64,000 nt of DNA from Toxotes chatareus. Lineage: Eukaryota; Chordata; Actinopteri; Toxotidae. A program made the translations under genes and the position numbers. The notes under the pieces were generated by a model. That model was not told where the DNA came from, searched no databases, and saw only the letters and a program-made list of their open reading frames with translations. This document shows, piece by piece, positions 11,776 through 24,100 of this stretch. The stretch spans positions 21,314,864 through 21,378,863 of the forward strand of contig CM028884.1 of assembly GCA_016801885.1 (NCBI GenBank), in the 5' to 3' direction. The number at the start of each line of letters is the position of its first letter. Position 1 is the stretch's first letter.

Positions 11776-14759
11776 TTATTTTACAATGTCTCAAAAGCAT
11801 TAACAGCAAGTATATTTACATGAATTTCATGTGTTTCATTGCTTTTTTTCCAGCATAACTTGTTGTGTTTCCTAATTTTTTAAAGGAGGATGTGCTTCAC
11901 AGAAGTGCAGGTTTGAACCCCAATCATTGATCTGTTTTAGGAAAGTTCATCCCAGTGTTTAGCTTAGTCACAGGTCTTAGGTCAGTGTAACATTAGTTAA
12001 ATCCCTTCTACTCAAACCTAACACACACCATGCTTAGGCAAACACATATACAAATACAATTACTGTTACAAACTGAAGTAGGGAACAGTAGTACTGTTGC
12101 CAGCAGGTGGAGTTCAGGTCAAGTGCTGCTGTTGACCCGTACAGTGTAAAAATACAGAGACATTATGGATAATCACAGGTGTATTTTACTGAACATTCAT
12201 TGCTTGGATCTAACAGCAAGGTTAAGAACCTGCATTTATTCATGACAGAGCTGTATCATTTCTATTATTCATTTATTTCATTTTTCATTTTCAGACAGAA
12301 AGAGAACAGTCAGAGTCAACGTGCACCAATCTCAGCCACCCTGCTGTCCCATATTCTTGATGTGTGTTTCCAGACATTAATGGTAAGCTGAAGGCACGGC
12401 CCAGTGACACACACACACCTCTCCCACCTCCTAGAGACAGCAGTCTTCTCCCTTGTTGTCTGTGTTTCTGAGAATGGGGTAAACAGTACCATCAGTGTAG
12501 TGTTTTCTTGCTGTCTACCTACCCACTGCTTCCAGATTATCAGACAGGACCACAGCACAGGTTTCACAATAAATCCTTTGATCCCTTTCCTGGCTTTCCT
12601 CTTCACTCATCTTCTTTCTTCATCTTTCTGACACTCCTCCTCACTCTTTTGCAACTTACTCTCCCACTAAGGTAAAGTTTAGCCTCAGAATTCAATATTT
12701 TACTATTTCAGAAATAATTATTAATCTTTCCTCCTCACACACATGTAAATGAAACCCTTAAAAATTGCACATTATCAAAATCTGGAAATAATTATTTTTA
12801 AAAAAGCTAAAATAAATAATATATATTCCTGTGCCTTATTTTCATATCAGATAAATTCATCTTTACTGACATGGTATCAGTCATATGTGTCTGCGACCTG
12901 AAATTTAAAATTGCTGGGATGTGAGCCTTGAGCACTGGGTTTATTCTCCGTGAGCCCGAGAACTGGGATCAGGTGTGAAGGTAAGTGACCATAACAAAGC
13001 TTGAAATATGTGTGCAGCCTAACATTTATGAAAATGTTATTTGATGTACTGCTGTGGTGTCAATTGAACCTGATGTGTGGTAGAAAAAAAATCTAGGGCA
13101 GCTAAAGAGGAGCTGTGAAACACCAGCAGATGACATAAAAAGGAAAAATTGAAGAGTAAAAAAAATATATTAAATTAATATTAGATATCACATGGTGACA
13201 AGACTGGAAACACTACAAATAGAACTGAATAGCACAATATATCAGTTTGAGATTTTTCATTGAACTAAATAAATATTTATCATCCAATGCAAATGTAAAA
13301 AAACAAATATTTTCACCTTTTATTGTTTTCAGAGCCACAAGGTTGTGACAAATCAGCATTAGAAATGAGCTGATTCTTTCCGGATGTGCTTGAAGAGGAG
13401 AATGTTATCATCTTTATCGTCTTCCTCTTCATGTCTGCTCTTGTAAGGTCAGTTGGTATTTGGCAGTATTGCAGAGTGTGTGCCACTCATAGGAAGACAT
13501 ACTATCACTAATCTTTAAAATGTGCAGTAAAGGCTAGCTGGTTTCGGAGGGAGGAAAAAATGTAATTAATCTTCCCCTTGTTTACACTTTACAGTTGAAA
13601 ACACAAAATTAGTTAATTAATATAATTGATATATTAAAAACAATACACATGACTGCATTTACTAGGTGTTTCTGTACTGCTTTGTAATTGAGAATTATAA
13701 TCTTACATTTTTATCCATGCAGCAGCTTCAGCATTACCATCATCACTTTCAATTATGTTTTTCGGAGAAGAGTTCCCTTTTATTTACTGACCTACTTATC
13801 GCAGCTCACATGGCTGCCATTACTTGGACCATCCCCATGGCCACTGACCCATTTGCCAGACAAGCCAACCTTCAAAATTTTAAATTTTCAGCTCACATAA
13901 GTCATGCTTAAATCTCCTCCCTAATATTTCTCCTCTGCTGCACATCATCACCTAATTTCCCCCTCTTGCAGTTCCCACACACTTTCTTTTCCCATAGTTC
14001 TCTGGTGCAAGGTGGGTGTCCTGCTTAAACATTAGTTCCTGACTGAGGTCTGACACATCCTCTCTCTGCATCCAGGGTGGACGTACTGCCAGTTCCATTT
14101 ACGACACAAGCTGCTGCATTATTCATGCTTCTTAATTAGGCAGTGAAGCAGCAGCTTATACGAATGAGACACTTACTAGATCAGGGTTTTGGATGCCACT
14201 TTGAACACGACTTTGCCACAGCACACAAAAGCAAGCATGATAAGAAATGGCATTGTGACAGAGGTTGGGTAGGATGTAGTATTTTTAGCTACAAGTAATG
14301 ATATTATTATGATAATTTTAAGAAAGGTACAAACGAGTACAGAGTGCTCATGAAACATCAATGCACACAGTGAAGCTCACACAGAAGATCAGGGACATTA
14401 TACAGGGCATTAAATACGCACAAAACACCTGAAGACAAACAGAGTACATTATCTGTCTCAATGTTTGCTCTTCATGCTGCCAAATCAGGAAATTGAAATG
14501 GTTTAAAACAAGAATGCATAATTTGTTTTTGTAACAGCAGAATGTAGGTTTTTCTGTTTGAAATTATAATGTTGATATATTTTTGTTTTTTATTTTTAAA
14601 ATGGACTACTGCCTGAGAAGACGCAAATCCAAAAGAGGAAACGACAGCAAACACATCCAGTCTTGGATTGGTTTTTTTCCCATCACAAACTTTACATTTT
14701 ACTGATCTGGATAAAATTTGGATAGAAATATACATATCAGCAGATAATGCTCTGAATGT
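11776..14759. other. Intergenic block, no gene recognised
   Basis: I see no gene, RNA gene or clear transposon here. Short open frames on both strands (for example 12316-12606 minus and 13666-13911 plus) lack any recognisable domain. A 10 bp inverted repeat around an AT-rich, homeobox-site-like core lies at 14108-14157. Confidence 0.6.
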
Positions 14760-15498
14760 AATATTGTCATGTCATGTCATCATCTGCCGTTTGTCTGGGG
14801 CTGGGCCCAGGTCGTGGGGGCGACTGCCGCCCAGTCAACAATGCACCAAAGTCCTATGACACCTCCCATGGGTGGGCCCTTATCAGTACATCAATCTGTT
14901 CTGAATAACATGATCAACATGACTGCAAAGTTTGATCCATATTGGATGAAGTATGTGGGAGATACAGGCACAAATATATCCATTTCTTGTGTATTGGCGA
15001 AGGGTCAATTTCATGGCGGCGCCACGACCAGACCATGTAACCCAGACCAAAGCTTTTCACAACTTTTAGTCATGAAGGCCTTAAGAGCTAACAGAGCAAT
15101 TTTCAGCATGATCGGATCATTCTCTTAGGACAAGTTTGTTAAAGTACAAACTGTGCGAAATAAAAAATGGCGGACTTCCTGAACATCGTAGAACTTTCCT
15201 CCAAGAGACTTTTTTTCTTGTATGGAGTTGATGCATTTCTGTACTGAATTTCAAGTCCATGGGTCTTACTTGGAATATTTTCACACTCTAGGGGGCGCTA
15301 CAGAGTCGTTTGGCCACGCTCGGTCGCACGGAAAGTGTCAAACAAGAACTTTCATCAGGGGAAATTTTTAGGCAAAGTTTGGTAAGTTTTTGAGCACGTC
15401 CAGGGGGTCAAACTAGCCGACAAAGTAGTGGGAGAAAAATAAAAGAGGAGGAGAGTAATAATAATCCCTTCAATTGCAATAGGGCTTCGCACGAATTT
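14760..15498 (+). repeat. Teleost dispersed repeat, 5' part, interrupted by a tandem array
   Basis: The block carries motifs that recur in fish genomes: ATCATGATC-type text around 14910, GCATGATCGGATCATTCTCT near 15107, AGGGGGCGCTACAGAGTCG near 15290, and a terminal TAATAATAATCCC followed by AATAGGGCTTCGCACG. An open frame at 14769-15128 (119 codons) lies wholly within it and is not a gene. The element normally ends in a short hairpin; here that hairpin is opened at about 15494 by the tandem array that follows, and its other side resumes at about 15935. Confidence 0.65.
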
Positions 15499-15924
15499 TT
15501 GGCATCAAAATATGCCAAAAAAAGTCAGATTTTAGTAAGACCTCAAAATGCCATAAAAATTGTCATACGGCCGTAAGGCGTCAAAATATGCCAAAAAAAA
15601 GTCATATTTTAGTAAGACCTCAAAATGTCATAAAAACGTCATAGTATAGCAAGGCATCAAAATATGCCAAAAAAAGTCATATTTTAGTAAGACCTCAAAA
15701 TGTCATAAAAAACGTCATAAGGCCGTAAGGCATCAAAATATGCCAAAAAAAGTCATATTTTAGTAAGACCTCAAAATGTCATAAAAAACGTCATAAAAAA
15801 TGCCATACGGTTGTAAGACATCAAAATATGCCAAAAAAAGTCATATTTTAGTAAGACCTCAAAATGTATTAAAAAAAACGTCATATGGCCGTAAGGCTTC
15901 AAAATATGCCAAAAAAAATATGTG
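15499..15924 (+). repeat. Mini-array of a 76 bp tandem repeat embedded in a dispersed repeat
   Basis: There are about 5.5 tandem units, the cleanest at 15638-15713. Each unit has the same order of words as the large array downstream: GTCATAGTATAG, a CATCAAAATATGCC block, an A7 run, GTCATATTTTAGTAAGACC, then TCAAAATGTCATAAAA. Unit length is 76 bp where clean. Some junctions replace the GTATAG word with ACGGCCGTAAGG or similar. The array also contains a small hairpin (GGCAT, six-base loop, ATGCC). Confidence 0.9.
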
Positions 15925-15960
15925 AATATGCGAATATCGTGCTTGGGCCCTAATTAATAG
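15925..15960 (+). repeat. Teleost dispersed repeat, 3' remnant after the mini-array
   Basis: TCGTGCTTGGGCCCTAATTA resumes the element interrupted at about 15494. TTCGCACGA on the left and TCGTGCTTGGGCCC on the right are the two sides of what would be a hairpin terminus if the array were removed. Confidence 0.55.
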
Positions 15961-17514
15961 CAGATGAGAATGGATGTTTTTCCATTTAAGCTTTGGTATA
16001 ATCAGTTATGGAAGTCTGTGTTTTAACATTATTTCTTTATTCATGAACATCTCCAACAAAAGGTTAAACACCGGCTGCAAATGTTGTATTCTCAGAGCCA
16101 ACAAATCCAAGCTGCTTTGGGAGCTAAGCCTTTTTAGTTTTCTCTTGTCATTTGAAAAAAGGACAGCATGTTGAACCTGTTGCCACTGGAACCATATGTC
16201 TCTGACCTGGCAGTATGCATGAGTACGGATCAGCATGGTGACAGGCGTAACATCCACTGCATGGGCTCAGTAGATTCTCTTTCTCAAGTTAAGTGGTGGG
16301 TCAAAAAGGATAAAACCATTCTCTTTCTGTTCTCTGATGCATGCTAATACGTAGTCTGTCAGTACTGAGGTGGCAAGGCCCTCAGGGAGGGTTTTGCACT
16401 GAACTATTTCTTGTCTGTAGAAAGATCAGGTAATCTCTGTCTCTGCTATCCAGGACTTTTCTGCTGTGTAATTCTGTCTTCATCCTAAATCCGGAGAGAG
16501 AAAGTCAGCAGAGAAAGACAGAGGGAGAATCTATTTGAAAAGCTCTAATGTACGAAACATGAAAGAAAAAAGATGCGTGTTTGGACAAGTGACATGATTG
16601 CAAAGAGCATTGGGTACTGACGAGGGGATACTTTTTCACTGCCGACCAAGGTCATATCAATATCACAGGAACCAGGTGGACGTGCTGGTGTATTGAACCT
16701 GCCATGTTGGTTTTGAGGTGAAGCAGAAGCACACAGAGAGAGGGTGGAGAAAATGTAGCATCTGGTCTTATTTGTTGAAGCATTAAGTACTTTTTTTCCT
16801 CACAAAAGGCAACTTTTTAATGAAGCCTCTCCAAAAAATATGATTCTTCAGATTCACTTTGAAACTTATTTATGTCTTATTACATAGCACTGGGTTAAAT
16901 CAATTTAATTGCTCAATTCTTGTGGGAGTGAAAATTGAAAACCAAGGTTTAATTTCATAGGTCTCTATTTTCAAGGGATTTTTCACTGTCTCCAAAGCCC
17001 TCACACTATTACTTGTCACGTAAAAAGCAATTACAATCAGTGCCTGGATGAAATGTGTCATCAGAGAATCCATTAACAATGTCCTCAGACCTTAATATTT
17101 ACAGTCATCACCCTACTTTCAGAGGCAACACTGAGTTTTATGAGTTGTGAAGGACAATTAAAAGGCACTGGTCTCATTGTCAGATCTGTTGTGTTAGGAA
17201 GTCTATTTGAGGCAATTATGGCTTCACAAAGGTATTTATTGTAGTGCTGTTGTATTACATTCAGTTATACATGTGTTCCTGTTGTGTCCATGCCTTGCAT
17301 TTGACACTTTGAAAAGCTCTTTTTCTCATTCATTACAGTTATTTAATTACAGTCACAGAGGTTTAACTAGTGCTACTGTAATTGTGTGGGCACAATAAAA
17401 AAAAGGTCTTTAAAAATTAGTGAAAGGAAAACAACTTTAGATTGTAGCTAATTGGTTTCTCATCTAAGAAGAAATTAAATTCAATATGCTCAGCCTAATA
17501 AAGTAAACTCTGTC
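15961..17514. other. Intergenic block, no gene recognised
   Basis: This is unique-looking DNA with several short spurious open frames. The part near 16980-17110 is less AT-extreme and could be conserved non-coding sequence, but nothing in the sequence alone proves that. Confidence 0.5.
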
Positions 17515-17704
17515 TTAAAGGAATAGATCTTCATTTTGGGAGACACACTTATTTGAGAGTTGAATAAAAATATTAACGCTCTCCTGTCTGCATGCCAAAT
17601 ATGAAGGTACAGTCAGTGGCCAATTAGCTTAGTTTAACAGAAATACTGCAAACAATGAGCTTGGCTTTGTCAGAGCATAAATATCTACCGTCTAGCTCCT
17701 CAAA
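17515..17704 (-). repeat. Truncated copy of a teleost dispersed repeat (same family as 47145-47530, opposite orientation)
   Basis: The start AAAGGAATAGATCTTCATTT, the words GAGACACACTTATTTGAGAG, CTCCTGTCTGCATGCCAAAT and GAAGGTACAGTCAGTGG, and the end CAATGAGCTTGGCTTTGTC are a diverged version of the reverse complement of the element at 47145-47530. Only one end of the element is present. Confidence 0.65.
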
Positions 17705-18130
17705 AGGTTGTATGGCAACCTCATGGTGACGACAAGACTCGAAGGAAATTTCTGTTTCATGTTTTTTTTTTTTTTTCTTAAGGGGGGCGGGGGTATAGTG
17801 AATATCCTATAACAGACAGCTCAAATTTATTTACACAAGTAAAAGCTAACATTACCTACTCAGCATGTCCAGATGTTTGACTGGTACCGTATGTTTTATC
17901 TTGTTTTTCGTATAAAATGCTGTGAATAAGTGCTGCAGTGCTATAATGACTTTGCTGATTTTGCTCTAAGTAGACCAGGTCTACAACTTTACACCTGAAA
18001 ATCCTGAGTAACACAAGATTTTTAATTAGACAAATGTGCTTACCTTCTTTGTGTATTTGGTCCTCCAACCTTGTTCTTCTTCTTCCGCCATCTACAGTAT
18101 ACAGTCATTCAGTATAATAGGTCTGGCCAG
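17705..18130. other. Left flank of the satellite array
   Basis: This stretch has a T16-like run at 17762-17776 followed by a G-rich patch, then unremarkable sequence. Just before the array are AGTATACAGTCATTCAGTAT and TAATAGGTCTGGCCAGGG. No gene or recognisable transposon end is visible at the junction. Confidence 0.5.
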
Positions 18131-21100
18131 GGTAGTATAGAATAGTAAGGTGTCAAAATCGACCAAAAAAAGCCATTTTTCAGAACGGCCTCAAAATGTC
18201 ATAAAAATGGTCATAGTATAGTAAGGCGTCAAAATCGGCCAAAAAAAGTCAAAAAATTTTTGGCCTCAAAATGTCATAAAAATGGTCATAGTATAGTAAG
18301 GCGTCAAAATCGGCCAAAAAAAGTCATTTTTCAGAACGGCCTCAAAATGTCATAAAAATGGTCATAGTATAGTAAGGCGTCAAAATCGGCCAAAAAAAGT
18401 CACATTTTTTTTGGCCTCAAAATATCATAAAAATGGTCATAGTAAGGCGTCAAAATCGGCCAAAAAAAGTCACATTTTTTTTTGGATTCAAAATGTCATA
18501 AAAATGGTCATAGTATAGTAAGGCGTCAAAATAGGCCAAAAAAAGTCACAAAAATGGTCATAGTATAGTAAGGCGTCAAAATTGGCCAAAAAAAGTCAAA
18601 ATTTTTTTTGGCCTCAAAATGTCATAAAAATGGTCATAGTATAGTAAGGCGTCAAAATCTGCCAAAAAAAGTCACATTTTTTTTTGGCCTCAAAATGTCA
18701 TAAAAATAGTCATAGTATAGTAAGGCGTCAAAATCGGCCAAAAAAAGTCATTTTTCAGAACGGCCTCAAAATGTCATAAAAATGGTCATAGTATAGTAAG
18801 GCGTCAAAATCGGCCAAAAAAAGTCACATTTTTTTTGGGCCTCAAAATGTCATAAAAATGGTCATAGTATAGTAATGCGTCAAAATTGGCCAAAAAAGTC
18901 AATTTTTTTTTTCGGCCTCAAAATGTCATAAAAAACATCATAGTATAGTATGGTGTTTTTTTTTTCAGGCAAAAAAAATCACATTTTTTTTCGACCTCAA
19001 AATGTCATAAAAAACGTCATAGTATAGTAAGGCGTCAAAATAGGCAAAAAAAAGTCACAAAAATGGTCATAGTATAGTAAGGCGTCAAAATCGGCCAAAA
19101 AAAGTCAAATTTTTTTTTGGCCTCAAAATGTCATAAAAATGGTCATAGTATAGTAAGGCGTCAAAATCTGCCAAAAAAAGTCAAAAATTTTTTTGGCCTC
19201 AAAATGTCATAAAAATAGTCATAGTATAGTAAGGCGTCAAAATCGGCCAAAAAAAGTCATTTTTCAGAACGGCCTCAAAATGTCATAAAAATGGTCATAG
19301 TATAGTAAGGCGTCAAAATCGGCCAAAAAAAGTCAAATTTTTTTTTGGCCTCAAAATGTCATAAAAATGGTCATAGTATAGTAAGGCGTCAAAATCGGCC
19401 AAGAAAAGTCAAAAATTTTTTTGGCCTCAAAATGTCATAAAAATGGTCATAGTATAGTAAGGCGTCAAAATCGGCCAAAAAAAGTCAAATTTTTTTTTGG
19501 CCTCAAAATGTCATAAAAATGGTCATAGTATAGTAATGCGTCAAAATCGGCCAAAAAAGTCAAAAAAAAATTTTCGGCCTCAAAATGTCATAAAAAACAT
19601 CATAGTATAGTATGGTGTTTTTTTTCAGGCAAAAAAAGTCACATTTTTTTTCGACCTCAAAATATCATAAAAAACGTCATAGTATAGTATGGCGTTTTTT
19701 TCGGCCAAAAAAAGTCAAAAAAATTTTTGACCTCAAAATGTCATAAAAAACGTCATAGTATAGTATGGCGTTTTTTTCAGGCAAAAAAAGTCAAAAATTT
19801 TTTCGACCTCAAAATGTCATAAAAAACGTCATAGTATAATAAAGCGTCAAAATCGGACAAAAAAAGTCAAAAAATTTTTCGGCCTCAAAATGTCATAAAA
19901 ATGGTCATAGTATAGTAAGGCGTCAAAATCGGCCAAAAAAAGTCAAAATTTTTCAGAACGGCCTCAAAATGTCATAAAAATGGTCATAGTATAGTAAGGC
20001 GTCAAAATCGGCCAAAAAAAGTCAAAAATTTTTTTGGCCTCAAAATGTCATAAAAATGGTCATAGTATAGTAAGGCAAAACGTCAAAATCGACCAAAAAA
20101 CGTCATTTTTCAGAACGGCCTCAAAATGTCATAAAAATGGTCATAGTATAGTAAGGCGTCAAAATCGGCCAAAAAAAGTCATTTTTCAGAACGGCCTCAA
20201 AATGTCATAAAAATGGTCATAGTATAGTAAGGCGTCAAAATCGGCCAAAAAAAGTCAAAAATTTTTTGGCCTCAAAATGTCATAAAAATAGTCATAGTAT
20301 AGTAAGGCGTCAAAATCGGCCAAAAAAGTCATTTTTCAGAACGGCCTCAAAATGTCATAAAAATGGTCATAGTATAGTAAGGCGTCAAAATCGGCCAAAA
20401 AAAGTCACATTTTTTTTGGCCTCAAAATATCATAAAAATGGTCATAGTAAGGCGTCAAAATCGGCCAAAAAAAGTCACATTTTTTTTTGGATTCAAAATG
20501 TCATAAAAATGGTCATAGTATAGTAAGGCGTCAAAATTGGCAAAAAAAAGTCACAAAAATGGTCATAGTATAGTAAGGCGTCAAAATCGGCCAAAAAAAG
20601 TCACTTTTTTTTTGGCCTCAAAATGTCATAAAAATGGTCATAGTATAGTAAGGCGTCAAAATCTGCCAAAAAAAGTCAAAAAATTTTTTGGCCTCAAAAT
20701 GTCATAAAAATAGTCATAGTATAGTAAGGCGTCAAAATCGGCCAAAAAAAGTCATTTTTCAGAACGGCCTCAAAATGTCATAAAAATGGTCATAGTATAG
20801 TAAGGCGTCGAAATCGGCCAAAAAAAGTCAAAATTTTTTTTGGACTCAAAATGTCATAAAAATGGTCATAGTATAGTAAGGCGTCAAAATCGGCCAAGAA
20901 AAGTCAAAAAATTTTTGGCCTCAAAATGTCATAAAAATGGTCATAGTATAGTAATGCGTCAAAATCGGCCAAAAAAGTCAATTTTTTTTTTTTTTGGCCT
21001 CAAAATGTCATAAAAAACATCATAGTATAGTATGGTGTTTTTTTTTCAGGCAAAAAAAGTCACATTTTTTTTCGACCTCAAAATATCATAAAAAACGTCA

Positions 21101-24100
21101 TAGTATAGTATGGCGTTTTTTTCGGCAAAAAAAAAGTCAAAAAAATTTTTGACCTCAAAATGTCATAAAAAACATCATAGTATAGTATGGCGTTTTTTTC
21201 AGGCAAAAAAAGTCAAAATTTTTTTCAACCTCAAAATGTCATAAAAAACGTCATAGTATAGTAAAGCGTCAAAATCGGCCAAAAAAAGTCAAAAATTTTT
21301 TTGGCCTCAAAATGTCATAAAAATGGTCATAGTATAGTAAGGTGTCAAAATCGACCAAAAAACGTCATTTTTCAGAACGGCCTCAAAATGTCATAAAAAT
21401 GGTCATAGTATAGTAATGCGTCAAAATCGGCCAAAAAAGTCAAAAAAAAATTTTCGGCCTCAAAATGTCATAAAAAACATCATAGTATAGTATGGTGTTT
21501 TTTTTCAGGCAAAAAAAGTCACATTTTTTTTCGACCTCAAAATATCATAAAAAACGTCATAGTATAGTATGGCGTTTTTTTCGGCAAAAAAAAGTCAAAA
21601 AAATTTTTGACCTCAAAATGTCATAAAAAACGTCATAGTATAGTATGGCGTTTTTTCGGCAAAAAAGTCAAAAAAATTTTTCGACCTCAAAATGTCATAA
21701 AAAAGCGTCATAGTATAGTAAAGCGTCAAAATCGGCCAAAAAAAAGTCAAAAAATTTTTACGCCTCAAAATGTCATAAAAATGGTCATAGTATAGTAAAG
21801 CGTCAAAATCGGCCAAAAAAAAAATTTTTCAGAACCTCAAAATCGGCCAAATGTCATAAAAATGGTCATAGTATAGTAAGGCGTCATTTATCGGCCAAAA
21901 AAAAAAGTCAAAATTTTTTTGGCCTCAAAATGTCATAAAAATGGTCATAGTATAGTAAAGGCGTCAAAATCGGACAAAAAAGTCAAATTTTTTGGCCTCA
22001 AAATGTCATAAAATGGTCATAGTATAGTAAAGGCGTCAAAATCGGCCAAAAAAAGTCATAAAATTTTTTTTCGACCTCAAAATGTCATAAAAATAGTCAT
22101 AGTATAGTATGGCGTTTTTCGACAAAAAAAAGTCAAAAATTTTTTTACCTCAAAATGTCATAAAAAAAAACGTCATAGTATAGTATGGTGTTTTTTCGAA
22201 AATCGACCAAAAAAATTTTTCAAAAAAAAATTTCATAAAAATGGTCAAAATGTCATGAAATCGGCCAAAAAAAAGTCATTTTTCAGACTTAAAATGTATA
22301 ATAATGGCATTATTTTAAGGCAAAAAAAGTCAAAAAAAAAAAACGACCTCAAAATGTCATAAAAAAAATAGTCATAGTATAATAAGGTGTCAAAATCTGA
22401 CAAAAAAAGTCAAAAAAATTTTTTGGCCTCAAAATGTCATAAAAAACGTCATAGTATAGTATGGCGTTTTATTCGCCAAAAAAGTCAAAAAATTTTTTGA
22501 CCTCAAAATGTCATAGTATAGTCATAGTATGTTTTTTTTTTCAGGCCAAAAAAAAGTCAAAAATTTTTTGGACCTCAAAATGTCATAAAAACGTCATAGT
22601 ATAATAAAAGCGTTTTTTTTTGGCAAAAAAAGTCAAAAAATTTTTTCGACCTCAAAATGTCATAAAAAAAATGTCATAGTATAGTATAGGCGTTTTTTCT
22701 GCCAAAAAAAAGTCAAAATTTTTTTTGACCTCAAAATGTCATAAAAAAGTCATAGTATAGTAAAAGGCGTCAAAATCGGACAAAAAAAGTCAAAAATTAT
22801 TTCGGCCTCAAAATGTCATAAAAAAGTCATAGTATAGTAATGCGTTTTATTCGAACAAAAAAAAGTCAAAAAATTTTTTTTTTGGCCCTCAAAATGTCAT
22901 AAAAACATCATAGTATAGTATGGCCTTTTTTTTCAAGCAAAAAAAGTCAAAAATTTTTTTCGACCTCAAAATGTCATAAAAAACGTCATAGTATATAATA
23001 AAGGCGTCAAAATCGGGACAAAAAAAGTCAAAAAATTTTTTGACCTCAAAATGTCATAAAAAAACGTCATAGTATAGTATGGTGTTTTTTTCAGGCAAAA
23101 AAAGTCAAAATTTTTTTCGACCTCAAAATGTCATAAAAATGGTCATAGTATAGTAAGGCGTCAAAATCTGCCAAAAAAAGTCAAAAAAAATTTTAGCCTC
23201 AAAATGTCATAAAAAAAGTCATAGTATAATAAGGCGTCAAAATCGGCCAAAAAAAAGTCATTTTTCAGAACGGCCTAAAAATGTCATAAAAATGGTCATA
23301 GTATAGTAAGTCGTCAAACTCGGCCAAAAAAAATCAAATTTTTTTTTGGCCTCAAAATGTCATAAAAATGGTCATAGTATAGTAAGGTGTCAAAATCGGC
23401 CAAAAAAAGTCAAATTTTTTTTTTGGCCTCAAAATGTCATAAAAATGGTCACAGTATAGTAAGGTGTCAAAATCGGCCAAAAAAAGTCAAAAAATTTTTC
23501 GGCCTCAAAATGTCATAAAAATGGTCATAGTATAGTAAAATCGGCCAAAAAAAAGTCACATTTTTTTTTGGCCTCAAACATAAAATGCAAAAAAAAAATC
23601 AAAAAAGTCATTCTTTTTTTTTCGACTCAAAATGTCATAAAAAAAATAGTATAGTATGGCGTTTTTTTTTCGGCCAAGAAAAGTCAAAAAATTTTTTGAC
23701 CTCAAAATGTCATTAAAAACGTCATAGTGTAATAAGGCGTCAAAATCGGACAAAAAAAGTCAAAATTTTTTTCGACCTCAAAATGTCATTAAAAACGTCA
23801 TAGTGTAATAAGGCGTCAAAATCGGACAAAAAAAGTCCTTTTTCTGAACGGCCTCAAAATGTCATAAAAATGGTCATAGTTTAGTAAGGCGTGAAAATTG
23901 GCCAGAAAAAGTCATTTTTCAGAACGGCCTCAAAATGTCATAAAAATGGTCATAGTATAGTAAGGCGTCAAAATCGGCCAAAAAAAGTCAAAAATTTTTG
24001 GCCTCAAAATGTCATAAAAATGGTCATAGTATAGTAAGGTGTCAATATCGGCCAAAAAACAGTCACTTTTTTTTTTGTTCTCAAAATGTCATAAAAATGG

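Noticed and set aside
14769..15128. A 119-codon plus-strand open frame
   Set aside because: It lies entirely inside a dispersed repeat, and its translation has no family resemblance.
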